A stretch of DNA of 64,000 nucleotides, from NCBI RefSeq assembly GCF_000764535.1, contig NZ_CP009571.1:1178001-1242000 (forward strand). Direction: 5' to 3'. The position numbers and the translations under genes are program-made. Below are positions 37,324-46,271 of this stretch, piece by piece (the stretch's first letter is position 1; the number at the start of each line of letters is the position of its first letter). The notes beneath the pieces were generated by a model. That model had not been told where the DNA came from. It saw only the letters and a list, made by a program, of their open reading frames with translations, and made no database searches. This DNA is from Sphingomonas taxi. GTDB taxonomy: Bacteria; Pseudomonadota; Alphaproteobacteria; Sphingomonadales; Sphingomonadaceae.

Positions 37324-38340
37324 CTATAGCGCGACGATGACGACGCCGCGCAGCCGCCCTTCGCAGGCATCGTGCAGCGCTTGCGGCGCAGCATCCAGGC
37401 CCGCCACCATCGTCCGGGCGAAGTGGAGCCCGGCGTCGCGCTGCCACGCGATCCATTCGGCGAAGGCCGCGACGTCGCGATCGGCACTATAGCCGCGCAG
37501 CGTGATGTCCTTGAGGATGAGCTGGAACGAATCGAGCGCCGCGGGGGCGACGACGCTGGCCCCCTGCCGGTCCAGCTCCGCGGTCAACGCGCCGAGCAGC
37601 ACGAAGCGCGCGCCCTCGCGCGCGGCGCCGACCGCGGCGACGAGGTGGTCGCCGCCCACCATGTCGACGAAGACATCGATGCCGTCGGGCGCCGCGGCCG
37701 CCAGCTGGTCGGCGAGCGGGCCGCCGTTGCGCAGCACCGCCGCATCGTAGCCGAGGTCGGCGCGCATCCAGTCCGCCTTGTCGCGGCTCCCGGTGCTGCC
37801 GATCACCCGCGCCGCGCCGAGCCGCCGCGCGACCTGACCGGCCATCGATCCGATCGCGCCGGCGGCGCTCGACACGAAGACTGTGTCGCCGGGGCGGATC
37901 CGGATACCGCGGGTCAGCGCCGCATAGGCCGTCCAGCCATGGCCCAGATAGGCCGCGGGTTCGATCGGCCCGCGTCCCAGCGCCACGCATTGCCCGACCG
38001 GCACGACGGCATGGTCCCGCCAGCCGAACGGATGCGAGACGAAATCGCCGACCATAAAACCGCTGTCGGGCGGACAGGCGAGCACCTCACCGATCGCACC
38101 GTCCGCCAGCGTATCGCCGGGGCTGAGCGCCGGGAAAGGTATCCCCTCGACCGCCTGCGCGTCGCGATCGGCCATCAGTCGCGTCGAAATCGAAACCCGG
38201 AACCAGCGATTGCGCACGACGACGTCCGTGGGGCCCGATGGCGGCAATTGCGTTTCCGCGATCACGAGATCGGACGGCTGGATCATCGCCTCCGGGTGGC
38301 GCGCAAGGCGTACCTGACGGCATTTCGGCATGCTGGTCAT
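37324..38340 (-). CDS. NADP-dependent MDR-family oxidoreductase (CurA/leukotriene B4 dehydrogenase-like)
   Basis: 338 residues of the medium-chain dehydrogenase/reductase superfamily without zinc ligands. VVVRNRWFRVSISTRLMAD is the typical N-terminal region, and AALTRGIRIRPGDTVFVSSAAGAIGSMAGQVARRLGA is the nucleotide-binding fold. It most resembles alkenal/one double-bond reductases that use NADPH. Start MTSMPKCRQ at 38340 has GAGGAG upstream. The gene is divergent from a TetR regulator with a palindromic operator between them, a classic arrangement for detoxification enzymes induced by their substrate. Confidence 0.87.
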   Translation of the reverse strand: MTSMPKCRQVRLARHPEAMIQPSDLVIAETQLPPSGPTDVVVRNRWFRVSISTRLMADRDAQAVEGIPFPALSPGDTLADGAIGEVLACPPDSGFMVGDFVSHPFGWRDHAVVPVGQCVALGRGPIEPAAYLGHGWTAYAALTRGIRIRPGDTVFVSSAAGAIGSMAGQVARRLGAARVIGSTGSRDKADWMRADLGYDAAVLRNGGPLADQLAAAAPDGIDVFVDMVGGDHLVAAVGAAREGARFVLLGALTAELDRQGASVVAPAALDSFQLILKDITLRGYSADRDVAAFAEWIAWQRDAGLHFARTMVAGLDAAPQALHDACEGRLRGVVIVAL

Positions 38341-38400
38341 TCGCGGCTCCTCGATTGGCGGCGCGATCAAACACGCGCCCGAGGAACCGAATTACCGATA

Positions 38401-38417
38401 TGACTGGCGGTCAGTCA
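38401..38417. promoter_or_regulatory. TetR-type operator between the oxidoreductase and its regulator
   Basis: TGACTG (38401-38406) and CAGTCA (38412-38417) form a perfect inverted repeat with a 5-base spacer. It is in the 148-base divergent gap, near both promoters, and is the expected site of the TetR protein encoded at 38489. Confidence 0.7.
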
Positions 38418-38488
38418 ATATGCTGAGCTCTTCTCTTGCTGTCGGTTTCGCGGCAGGGATCATCGCCTGCACCATCATGGGAGCCGAC

Positions 38489-39076
38489 GTGGCGAGCAAA
38501 CCCCGCACCAAGCCTGCCGATCAACGGCGTGACGATCTGATGAACGCTGCCGAGCGCCTGTTCCTCGACCAGGGCGTCGCCGCGACGACGATCGAGCAGA
38601 TCACGTCCGGGGCGGGGGTGGCGAAAGGCAGCTTCTATCTGCATTTCACTGCCAAGGAGGATGTCGTCGCGGCGCTACGCCTGCGCTTCGCCGAGCGCGT
38701 CGGCGGCATCATCACCAGCGCGGTCGATCGCATCGCCACGGGTGACTGGGGCGATCGGCTGGCCGCCTGGCTGACCGCTTGCGCGGAGGGCTATGCGACG
38801 TTCGCCACGCTGCATGACATGGTGTTCCGCGATGTCCCGCCGCCGACAAACGCCGGTTTGGCCGACAATCCGTTGATCGACGGTCTCACGCAACTGCTCG
38901 CCGCCGGCGACGCTGCGGGAGCATGGCGGCTCGAAGACCCGCGGTTCACCGCCATCTTCCTGTTCAACGCGCTGCATGGCGTGATCCTCGACGCCGGCCG
39001 ATATGGCGGCAGCGACGCGCTCGCCCGTCGTATCGTCGATCACGGTTTCCGGCTCGTCGGTCTGCCGACGGGATAG
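38489..39076 (+). CDS. TetR-family transcriptional regulator
   Basis: 195 residues. The N-terminal HTH is clear: RRDDLMNAAERLFLDQGVAATTIEQITSGAGVAKGSFYLHFTAKEDVVAALR. The C-terminal ligand domain (about 70-195) is variable. The GTG at 38489 is chosen as start because GGGAG lies five bases before it and it gives MASKPRTKPADQRR; an ATG at 38477 is the alternative, and the open frame runs further up without support. It is divergent from the MDR oxidoreductase and probably represses it and itself. Confidence 0.9.
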   Translation: MASKPRTKPADQRRDDLMNAAERLFLDQGVAATTIEQITSGAGVAKGSFYLHFTAKEDVVAALRLRFAERVGGIITSAVDRIATGDWGDRLAAWLTACAEGYATFATLHDMVFRDVPPPTNAGLADNPLIDGLTQLLAAGDAAGAWRLEDPRFTAIFLFNALHGVILDAGRYGGSDALARRIVDHGFRLVGLPTG

Positions 39077-39087
39077 CCCGTAGCCGG

Positions 39088-39804
39088 TCAGCCGCGCTTG
39101 ATGTGCGGGAGCTGCCACCACGGAGTCTGCGGGCTGAGGTGATGCTCGTGGTGATAGGCGCCGAAGTGGAAGCAGGTCGCCAGCGAGGCGAGCGGCGACA
39201 GCGAATTGCTGCGCGCGTTGTGCGTGTCGGCGAACGGCGTCTCGCCGTGACGGTGGGGCAGATAGGTGCCGAACAGAAACAATTGCGCCAGCGCGAGCAG
39301 CGCCGGCACCGCCCAGAACAGCACGATGTTGAGCAACGACGCGCCGAGCAGGATGTAGACGATCGCCGCCAGCGTGATCCGCAGGATCTGGCCATGGGTG
39401 TAATAGCCGCGGAAGAAATGGACGAACCACGGCAGCGCGCGGCGCGGCGCGGCGGCGTGGAAGTCGGGATCGTGCTCAGTGCCGGGCGCGGCGTGATGCG
39501 CGTGGTGCATCGGGTAGAGCGCGCGATAGGACAGGCCGGCATAGGCGCCGAGGCACAGGGTGCCGACGACGACGTTCCACGCCCGGCGTCCGGGTGCGAA
39601 CGATCCGTGCATGCAATCGTGCGCGACGATGAAGAGGCCGGTGCTCAGCCACGCCTGCACCACGATCAGCAGCAATGCGACCGGCACCGTGGCGGCACGC
39701 CACTGCCAGAAGAAGATGCCGCCGATATGGATGGCGAGCCAGGCCGCGCCGATCGCGGCGGCGAGCAGCAGGCTGTGGCGCGTATTGCCCCGATCGGGGC
39801 TCAT
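39088..39804 (-). CDS. crtW: Beta-carotene ketolase
   Basis: 238 residues, integral-membrane di-iron ketolase of the fatty-acid-desaturase fold. It adds keto groups at C4 of beta-ionone rings. The histidine clusters are HDCMHGSF, HHAHHAAPGTEHDPDFH and HHEHHLSPQTPWWQLP, as in CrtW, with four hydrophobic helices between them. It overlaps crtZ by the ATGA at 39801-39804. The pair would turn beta-carotene or zeaxanthin into astaxanthin-type or ketolated nostoxanthin pigments, in line with the coloured colonies of sphingomonads. Confidence 0.92.
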   Translation of the reverse strand: MSPDRGNTRHSLLLAAAIGAAWLAIHIGGIFFWQWRAATVPVALLLIVVQAWLSTGLFIVAHDCMHGSFAPGRRAWNVVVGTLCLGAYAGLSYRALYPMHHAHHAAPGTEHDPDFHAAAPRRALPWFVHFFRGYYTHGQILRITLAAIVYILLGASLLNIVLFWAVPALLALAQLFLFGTYLPHRHGETPFADTHNARSNSLSPLASLATCFHFGAYHHEHHLSPQTPWWQLPHIKRG

Positions 39805-40268
39805 CGCCCGACGCGATCGGCGAGCTTGCGCTTCAGCTTCGCCGGATCGGGTGCGAACAGGAAGCCGAAGCTGACGCCGCCCTCCTTGCCCTTCACCGCA
39901 TGGTGCAGCCGGTGCGCCTGCAACAGCCGCTTGGAATAGCCGCGCCGCGGCACCCAGCGCATGCCGAACCGCTGGTGGACCATCATGTCGTGGACGAAGG
40001 CGTAGATACCGCCATAGACGGTGATGCCCAACGCCGCCCACCACAAGGGCTCCCAGCGCAGGCCGACGACGAACAAGGTGACGACGATCACCGCGAAGGT
40101 GATCGCATAGAGATCGTTCTTCTCGAACGCGCCCTCGTGCGGCTCGTGATGCGACCGGTGCCAGCCCCAGCCCCAGCCGTGCATGACATATTTGTGCGTC
40201 GCCCAGGCGAAACACTCCATGAACAGCACCATGCCGACAACCACGGCCAGCTTCTCGTACCAGGCCAC
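39801..40268 (-). CDS. crtZ: Beta-carotene hydroxylase
   Basis: 155 residues, a di-iron membrane hydroxylase adding 3-hydroxyl groups to the beta-ionone rings. The N-terminal part has ATHKYVMHGWGWGWHRSHHEPHEGAFEKND, and later YAFVHDMMVHQRFGMRW and LLQAHRLHHAVKGKEGGVSFGFLFAP carry the remaining histidines, all standard for CrtZ. It is the first gene of the crtZ-crtW unit. No other carotenoid genes lie in the window. Confidence 0.94.
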   Translation of the reverse strand: MAWYEKLAVVVGMVLFMECFAWATHKYVMHGWGWGWHRSHHEPHEGAFEKNDLYAITFAVIVVTLFVVGLRWEPLWWAALGITVYGGIYAFVHDMMVHQRFGMRWVPRRGYSKRLLQAHRLHHAVKGKEGGVSFGFLFAPDPAKLKRKLADRVGR

Positions 40269-40380
40269 CGCCTACTCCTATCGCGTCCGAGCCATCACTC
40301 GGGGAGGACGACGTCTTCAGTATCTATGCCATAACCGCGGTCAAACAAGGCCGTAGTGGCCGGTCGCCGCCGCCCTGCCG

Positions 40381-42687
40381 TCACCGCGCGGTCATCGAGA
40401 AGGGCCGTGCCGCCCGCCCGGTCGCCCAGCCTTTGTTCGGGGTCGCCGCCATCGTGAAGCGCAATTCGCCGCCCGCCCGCAACTCCGCGTCGCGCAGATA
40501 GCTGCGCGCCAGCGGCACGCCGTTCAGCGTCACCGCAGCGATATAGCGGTTGGTCGCCGACAGGCCGTCGGCGACGACGATAAAGCGCTTGCCGTCGGGC
40601 AGGTTGAGCGTCGCGCGATCGACGAACGGCCGGCCGATGACATATTCGTTCGATCCCGGCGCGACCGGATAGAAGCCGAGCGCGGTGAAGACGAGCCACG
40701 CCGACATCTGGCCGAGATCGTCGTTGCCCGCCAGACCGTCCGGCGTCGGCTTGTATTGCGACGCGACGATCTGCGCGAGCCGCTCCTGCGTCCGCCACGG
40801 CGCCCCGGCGTAGTCGTAGAGATAGGCGACGTGATGGCTGGGTTCGTTGCCGTGGATATATTGGCCGATCAGTCCGGCGATATCCTCGGCGTGGCTATAG
40901 TCGAGCTTCGAATTGTCATAGTCGAACATCGCATCGAGCTTGGCGATCGCCTTGGCGTCGCCGCCGAGCAGGCGGAACAGCCCGGCCTGATCCTGCGGCA
41001 TGAACCAGCTATATTGCCAGGCATTGCCCTCGGTATAATCCGAGCCGTAGTTGATCGCGGTGGGATCGAAGGGCGTGCGGAACGCGCCGCTCGACAGGCG
41101 CGCGCGCAGCCAGCCGGTCTTGGTGTCGAAACTGTTGCGCCAATTGGCGGCGCGTTTCTCGAAGCGCGCGGCGATCGCGTCGCGCCCCATCGCCCGCGCC
41201 ATTCGTGCGATCGTCCAGTCGTCATAGGCATATTCGACCGTCTTCGACGCGGCCTCGGGCTCCTTGTCGATCGGCACGTAGCCGCGCGCGATATAGTCGC
41301 CGAGCCCGCCATAGGGGGCATAGTCTGCGCTCGCGACCATCGCATCGAGTGCCGCATCGGCGTCGAAGCCGCGGATGCCCTTGAGATAGGCGTCGGCGAT
41401 CACCGGCGCGGCATGATAGCCGATCATCGTCCAGGTCTCGCGCCCGGCGAATTGCCACACCGGCAGGATGCCGTCGGGGCTGAACCGGCGGCTGGCGACG
41501 AGCGAGCGCACGACGTCGACCGTGGTCTGCGTCGGCTGGACCAGCGTCAGCAGCGGATGCTCGGCACGGAACGTATCCCACAGCGAGAAGGTCGAGCGGA
41601 AGGTGAAGCCGTCGGCGCGATGCACCTGATCGTCCGGCCCGCGATAGCGGCCGTCGGCATCGCTCCATACGCTCGGCGCGAGCAGGGCATGGTAGAGCGC
41701 GGTATAGACGGTGCGGCGCATCGGCGCGGGCGCGGCGATCTCGACCGCGCCGAGCGCCTGCGTCCAGGCGGCGGCGGTGCGCGCGCGGATCGCGTCGAAG
41801 CCGCCCGCCTCGGCCTCGAGATTGGCCACGGCGCCGGCTTCGTCGACGCCGGACAGCGCCACCTTCACCTCCAGCGGGGCGGCCAGCGTGCCGAAATCGA
41901 GCTGCGCCTCCAGCGCCTTGCCGAGTTTCTCGGCGACCGCCTCGCTGCCCCGGCCCGGCCCCTGAAAGCCCTTGTAGGTCACCGCGGCGTCGCGATCGAC
42001 GAAGCCATGGCCGGTCAGCGGTGCGGAGAAGCGCATCGCGAAATAGAGCTTGCGGCCCGGCGCCCAGCCGCGCGTCTCGCGAAAGCCGGTCAGCGTGCCG
42101 TCGGGGCGCAGGTGCAGCCCCGACCACAGGATCTTGCCGGGATAATTGTAGAGCGACGAGCGCAGGTCGATGACCAGATGCGCGGGCGTGCCGGCGGGGA
42201 AGGTGTAGCGGTGGACGCCGGTGCGGGTGCCGGCGGTCAGCTCGGCACGGATGCCGCCGTCGGCGAGCGTCACCGCGTAATAGCCGGGCCGCGCCGTCTC
42301 GCTGGCGTGGTCGAAGCGCGAGCGATAGCCCGAGCCGGGCTTCGCCGGATCGCCCGGATCGAGCCGTGCCGTCCCCGCCTGTGGCGCGACCAGCACGTCG
42401 CCGAGGTCGGAATGGCCGGCGCCGGAGAAATGGGTGTGGCTGAACCCCTGGATCGTCGGGTCCTCGTAGCGATAGCCGGCGGCATGGCCGTAGCAGGCGC
42501 GGATCTCGCAGCCGGTATCGGTGTCGGGGGACAGCTGGACCATGCCGAACGGCGCGGTCGCGCCGGGGAAGGTATGGCCCTCCCCCGCCGTCCCGATCAT
42601 CGGATCGACCGCGTCGATCGGCGCCACCGCGCTCTGTGCGAAGGCTGGGCCGGGAAGGAGCAGGGCGAGAAGGAAAGCGTTGCGCAT
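40381..42687 (-). CDS. GH92-family alpha-mannosidase
   Basis: 768 residues with signal peptide (MRNAFLLALLLPGPAFAQS). The GH92 N-terminal beta-sandwich starts DAVDPMIGTAGEGHTFPGATAPFGMVQLSPDT and includes GFSHTHFSGAGHSDLGDVL. The catalytic (alpha/alpha)6 part holds TFSLWDTFRAEHPLL, and the C-terminal NDDLGQMSAWLVFTALGFYPVAPGSNEYVIG has the conserved catalytic-site acids. These calcium-dependent exo-mannosidases release mannose from alpha-mannans or N-glycan-like chains. The start at 42687 gives a proper signal peptide; the frame is open further upstream. It is the last gene of the minus-strand glycan cluster. Confidence 0.93.
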   Translation of the reverse strand: MRNAFLLALLLPGPAFAQSAVAPIDAVDPMIGTAGEGHTFPGATAPFGMVQLSPDTDTGCEIRACYGHAAGYRYEDPTIQGFSHTHFSGAGHSDLGDVLVAPQAGTARLDPGDPAKPGSGYRSRFDHASETARPGYYAVTLADGGIRAELTAGTRTGVHRYTFPAGTPAHLVIDLRSSLYNYPGKILWSGLHLRPDGTLTGFRETRGWAPGRKLYFAMRFSAPLTGHGFVDRDAAVTYKGFQGPGRGSEAVAEKLGKALEAQLDFGTLAAPLEVKVALSGVDEAGAVANLEAEAGGFDAIRARTAAAWTQALGAVEIAAPAPMRRTVYTALYHALLAPSVWSDADGRYRGPDDQVHRADGFTFRSTFSLWDTFRAEHPLLTLVQPTQTTVDVVRSLVASRRFSPDGILPVWQFAGRETWTMIGYHAAPVIADAYLKGIRGFDADAALDAMVASADYAPYGGLGDYIARGYVPIDKEPEAASKTVEYAYDDWTIARMARAMGRDAIAARFEKRAANWRNSFDTKTGWLRARLSSGAFRTPFDPTAINYGSDYTEGNAWQYSWFMPQDQAGLFRLLGGDAKAIAKLDAMFDYDNSKLDYSHAEDIAGLIGQYIHGNEPSHHVAYLYDYAGAPWRTQERLAQIVASQYKPTPDGLAGNDDLGQMSAWLVFTALGFYPVAPGSNEYVIGRPFVDRATLNLPDGKRFIVVADGLSATNRYIAAVTLNGVPLARSYLRDAELRAGGELRFTMAATPNKGWATGRAARPFSMTAR

Positions 42688-42797
42688 GCAGCGATTTAAG
42701 CAGGTGTCGCGCGACGGGGAAAGGCCGCGGATGCAGTTACGTCGCCGACACGGCGGGGCTGAGCGCGATCGGTTTCGCACTGACCGATCGCAAAACA

Positions 42798-42898
42798 CCC
42801 CGTCACCCCGGACTCGTTCCGGGATCCACGGTCCCACAGGAGCAACGCCTTCCGCTCCTGCGGGCCGGTGGATGCCGGAACGAGTCCGGCATGACGGG
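42798..42898. repeat. Long inverted repeat, CGTCATGCC-type sphingomonad element
   Basis: The arms 42798-42830 and 42865-42898 are inverted copies of each other with few mismatches; the core is GGACTCGTTCCGGGATCCAC against its complement. The interior again forms a hairpin (CAGGAGC with GCTCCTG). The structure would fold as a stem of more than 80 bases. It lies in the 238-base gap between the Gfo/Idh gene and the GH92 gene, both minus-strand. Confidence 0.75.
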
Positions 42899-42925
42899 TG
42901 GATGGACGGGCGCCGGCCGTCCAGC

Positions 42926-44041
42926 CTACGCCGACTGCGGGATGATGCTGATCATGTCGTCCTCGGCCGGCTCCTTGGCGGGCTTGAGCTTGAGCGCCTG
43001 ATCGGGCTCGACGTGGCGGCTGCGCGTCATCGGCTCCAGCGTCACCGTCTCGCCGGTTTCGAGCGAGCGCTCGACCGCGGCCAGCACGCGCATGTCGAGC
43101 AGGCCTTCCTCGCCATCCGCCTCGGGATGCGCGTCGTTGAGGATGCAGTCCGAGAAATATTGCGTCTCGTTGCCGAATTGCTCGACCGGATCGAACTTAT
43201 GCTCCTTGCTGCCCTCGCTGGTCTTCTCGACGTAGCGGATGCCGATCTTCGGGCCGAACATGAAGCTCGGCGAGGCATGGATGCTCGCCTTGGTGCCGAC
43301 CAGTTCGAAGAATTCCGACGAAGCGGTGGCGTAGCTTACCGTGAATTGCGCGACGCGTTCGCCGGGGAAGCGCAGCGTCACCGCGACCGTTTCGTGGAAG
43401 TTGAAGCCGCGGTCGGGCGTCTTGGTGCCGACGGCGTGGACCGCGATCGGCTCCAGCCCGAACAGGTTGCGCACCGCGTTGAGCGGATAGGTGCCCATGT
43501 CCGGCACCGGCCCGCCCCAATAGCCGTTGTGGCCGCGCGAATTGGCCTCGGCGACGTTCTGCGCGAAGGCCGAGACGAAGCTGCGCAGCTCGCCGAATTC
43601 GTTGTTGCGTGCGCGGGTGATCATCTCGACCGTGCCGGGCTCGTGATGCAGGCGATAGGCGATCATCAGCTTCGCGCCGCGGGTCTTCTGCGCGGCGAGG
43701 ATCTGCTCGGCCTCCGCGACGCTCGACGCCATCGGCTTTTCGAGCAGGACGTGGATGCCCGCCTCGAGCGCCGGCACCGCATATTGCATGTGGAGGAAAT
43801 TGGGCGTCGCGATGTACACCGCATCGATCTCGCCCGAGGCGAGCAGTTCGGCATATTGCTCGTAGGTCCACGCCTTGATGCCGTAGAGTTTGGCGAGCTT
43901 GTCGGCCTTTACCGGATCGCCGGTGACCAGCGCCACCAGTTCCGAATTGTTCGTGCGCGCGACGCCCGGCATGAACGCCTGCTGCGAGATCTGGCCGCCG
44001 CCGACGACGGCGTAGCGCACCTTCTTGGTGTGTCCGAACAT
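42926..44041 (-). CDS. Gfo/Idh/MocA-family NAD(P)-dependent sugar oxidoreductase
   Basis: 371 residues. The Rossmann fold starts RYAVVGGGQISQQAFMPGV and includes VTGDPVKADKLAKLYGI. EKPMASSVAEAE is the catalytic lysine motif, and the C-terminal beta-sheet domain contains GYWGGPVPDMGTYPLNAVRNLF with the conserved tyrosine region. The resemblance is to glucose-fructose oxidoreductase-like and glycan-modifying members. Without a signal peptide it should be cytoplasmic. AAAGG is found before the ATG. Its place between the beta-helix and mannosidase genes suggests work on a sugar released by them. Confidence 0.88.
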   Translation of the reverse strand: MFGHTKKVRYAVVGGGQISQQAFMPGVARTNNSELVALVTGDPVKADKLAKLYGIKAWTYEQYAELLASGEIDAVYIATPNFLHMQYAVPALEAGIHVLLEKPMASSVAEAEQILAAQKTRGAKLMIAYRLHHEPGTVEMITRARNNEFGELRSFVSAFAQNVAEANSRGHNGYWGGPVPDMGTYPLNAVRNLFGLEPIAVHAVGTKTPDRGFNFHETVAVTLRFPGERVAQFTVSYATASSEFFELVGTKASIHASPSFMFGPKIGIRYVEKTSEGSKEHKFDPVEQFGNETQYFSDCILNDAHPEADGEEGLLDMRVLAAVERSLETGETVTLEPMTRSRHVEPDQALKLKPAKEPAEDDMISIIPQSA

Positions 44042-44136
44042 GTTTCGGCCTTTCTGATCGATGACTGGGGGATGCCGGGACGAACGAAGCGCATTCGCGA
44101 TCGTTGCACCGCACCATCCCTTTGCCGGCCGCGCGA

Positions 44137-46233
44137 TCAGGGGCGTCGCGGCTCCGGTTGCACCCCGCTGTCGGCGATCACCTTGCGCGCCGCCTCCGGC
44201 CAGGCATCGCCGGCGACGGCGACGTTCTGCTCGGCGACGTTGTTCAGATAGTCGGTCCAATTCCCCTGCAGCCGGCCGGAATTGTACCAATTGCCGATCG
44301 CGCGATTGTCCATCGCGGTGCGCTTGGGCGCGATATGATCCTGCGTGTTGAGGTTGAGCCAGACGCCCCCCACCCGGTCGACGACGTTGCCGCGCACCGT
44401 GACGTAGCGCGACCCCTCGTCCAGATAGATGGCGATGCCGCCCGAACCGGCGATGTCGGACACGTAATTGCCCGCGATCAGCGCGCCGGGATCAGCGGAG
44501 AGATGATAGATCGCGCCGCCGTCGGGAAACCATTGCTTCACTCGCGACACGCGGTTGCCGACGATCACCGTGTCGCGCAGCGTCGTCGGCGTATCGTAGA
44601 TGCGGTTGCCGGGCGCGTCATAATAGCCGCGCTGCGCGCGCCAATATTCGGCGCTGCCGCCCGGATCGTTGGTCCCCCAGCCCCAGCCGACGTCGATCCC
44701 GTCATAGGGCGCATCGGACACGTCGTTGTTCATGATGACGGTGCCCGAGGCGTAGGTGACGAGGATCGCCGATTGCTCCTTATAGTCGCGCGAGACGCCG
44801 CTGATCCGGTTGTTGCGGATCAGGATGTCGCGCAGCCCCATCTCGGGCCGGGCGGGATGATGCGCGTCGGGCTGGACGCCGCCGACCATGATCGCACCGC
44901 CGGCGAGATCGGTGAAGCGGCTGCGCGTCACCTCGATCGCGCTGGTACCGAGACCGACCCCGGCGGAATTGGCGTCGGCGTTGTTGCCGATGCCGAGCGC
45001 GACCTGCCCGAGCTGTGCGAACCGGTCGTCGTCGAAGACGATGCGGCTCGCCGCGGCGACCTGCACCGCGGCGGGCTGCTGGTGGAAGCGGTTGCGCACC
45101 GCCTCGAACGGGCGGCAGCCCCAACTGCAATCGCGGATGGGATCGGCGGGATAATCGGGCAGTTCGCCAGCGAGATAGGAGCCGCTCTGCTGGCTGGCAT
45201 AGCCCTCCGGCCCGGCGGGCTGCCGCCAGCTCGTGTCGCGGAAGTCCAGCCCGCGGAACTGAAGGTCGCGCACCGGCCGGTCGTAGCTGCCGGCGATCGA
45301 CAGCAGATGGTCGAGCCGCGGCAGCACCACCGCGACCCGGTCCATCGCTTCGCCGGCGCGGGGTTTGTAATAGAGGCGCCCGGCAGCGGGATCGGCGTAG
45401 AACTGGCCCGGCTCCCGCAGGAAGGCGAGCGCATTGACGAGGAACATGCGCGCCACCTCCGCGGAGACCGGACGCGCGAACGTGTCGTAGCCGACCAGAT
45501 TGTTGCGCCAGCCGGGCTGCTGCATCACGATCCGGTCGCCCTCGATCCGCTCGACCATCGCGTGGCGGTGAGTGAACCAGCTCATCCCTTCCACCGCGAT
45601 GCGGCGCTGGTCGGGCAGTTGCGCGAGCGTCCGCCACGCCGGGTCGGTGATCGTCAGTCCCCACGGCGCGAACGTCACCGCCGCCCGCGGGATCTCGATC
45701 GCCGCGCGTTGCGCGAGCCGGCCGCCGACGCTGAGTTGCAAGGGATCGCTGCCCGGCGGGATCGGCGCCGCCCAGATGCCACGCTTGCGATCCGCCAGCC
45801 GCCAGCCCTCGACCGGCACGCCGCCCGACAGCGTCGGATAGGCGCCCGCCGCCCCCTCCCAGCGGACGGTGAAGCCGTTCTGCCCGCCGTCGTCGGCGGT
45901 AAAGCGCAGCGGCGCCGCCAGCCGATAGGTGCCGGCGGCGATCCGCACGGTGACGTCATGGTCCCGGTTGCGCTGCCGCACCGCCGCCTGCGCCCGCGTC
46001 AGGCTGGCGAACGGCCGCGCGGCCGACCCGTCGCCGTCGTCCGACCCCTCGGGCGCCACGTGGAGGACGATCGGCACCGGATCGGGCCGGTTGGGGATGA
46101 CGATCCGGTGCGGCCCGGTTTGGGTGGCCGGCGGCGCGACCCGCGGCAGCACCGGCCCGGCGGGCAGTTGCGCGCCCGCCGGTATGGCCGTGAGGACGAC
46201 GGCCGCGACCGTCAGCGCCCGATACTGCCGCAT
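44137..46233 (-). CDS. Secreted right-handed parallel beta-helix protein (possible GH141-like)
   Basis: 698 residues with a signal peptide (MRQYRALTVAAVVLTAIPAGAQ). The entry sequence VLHVAPEGSDDGDGSAARPFASLTRAQAAV, then YRLAAPLRFTADDGGQNG and YPTLSGGVPVEGWRL, is typical of large beta-helix glycan enzymes including GH141. Later coils (NNRISGVSRDYKEQSAILVTYASG, IMNNDVSDAPYDGIDVGWGW, GALIAGNYVSDIAGSGGIAIYLDEG) show the repeating beta-helix pattern. The start at 46233 follows GAGGAG and lies 38 bases after the GH9 stop codon. Substrate is not known. Confidence 0.82.
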   Translation of the reverse strand: MRQYRALTVAAVVLTAIPAGAQLPAGPVLPRVAPPATQTGPHRIVIPNRPDPVPIVLHVAPEGSDDGDGSAARPFASLTRAQAAVRQRNRDHDVTVRIAAGTYRLAAPLRFTADDGGQNGFTVRWEGAAGAYPTLSGGVPVEGWRLADRKRGIWAAPIPPGSDPLQLSVGGRLAQRAAIEIPRAAVTFAPWGLTITDPAWRTLAQLPDQRRIAVEGMSWFTHRHAMVERIEGDRIVMQQPGWRNNLVGYDTFARPVSAEVARMFLVNALAFLREPGQFYADPAAGRLYYKPRAGEAMDRVAVVLPRLDHLLSIAGSYDRPVRDLQFRGLDFRDTSWRQPAGPEGYASQQSGSYLAGELPDYPADPIRDCSWGCRPFEAVRNRFHQQPAAVQVAAASRIVFDDDRFAQLGQVALGIGNNADANSAGVGLGTSAIEVTRSRFTDLAGGAIMVGGVQPDAHHPARPEMGLRDILIRNNRISGVSRDYKEQSAILVTYASGTVIMNNDVSDAPYDGIDVGWGWGTNDPGGSAEYWRAQRGYYDAPGNRIYDTPTTLRDTVIVGNRVSRVKQWFPDGGAIYHLSADPGALIAGNYVSDIAGSGGIAIYLDEGSRYVTVRGNVVDRVGGVWLNLNTQDHIAPKRTAMDNRAIGNWYNSGRLQGNWTDYLNNVAEQNVAVAGDAWPEAARKVIADSGVQPEPRRP

Positions 46234-46271
46234 CTCGTCTCCTCGCCGCGTCCCGTTGCCAGCCCCTGCCC

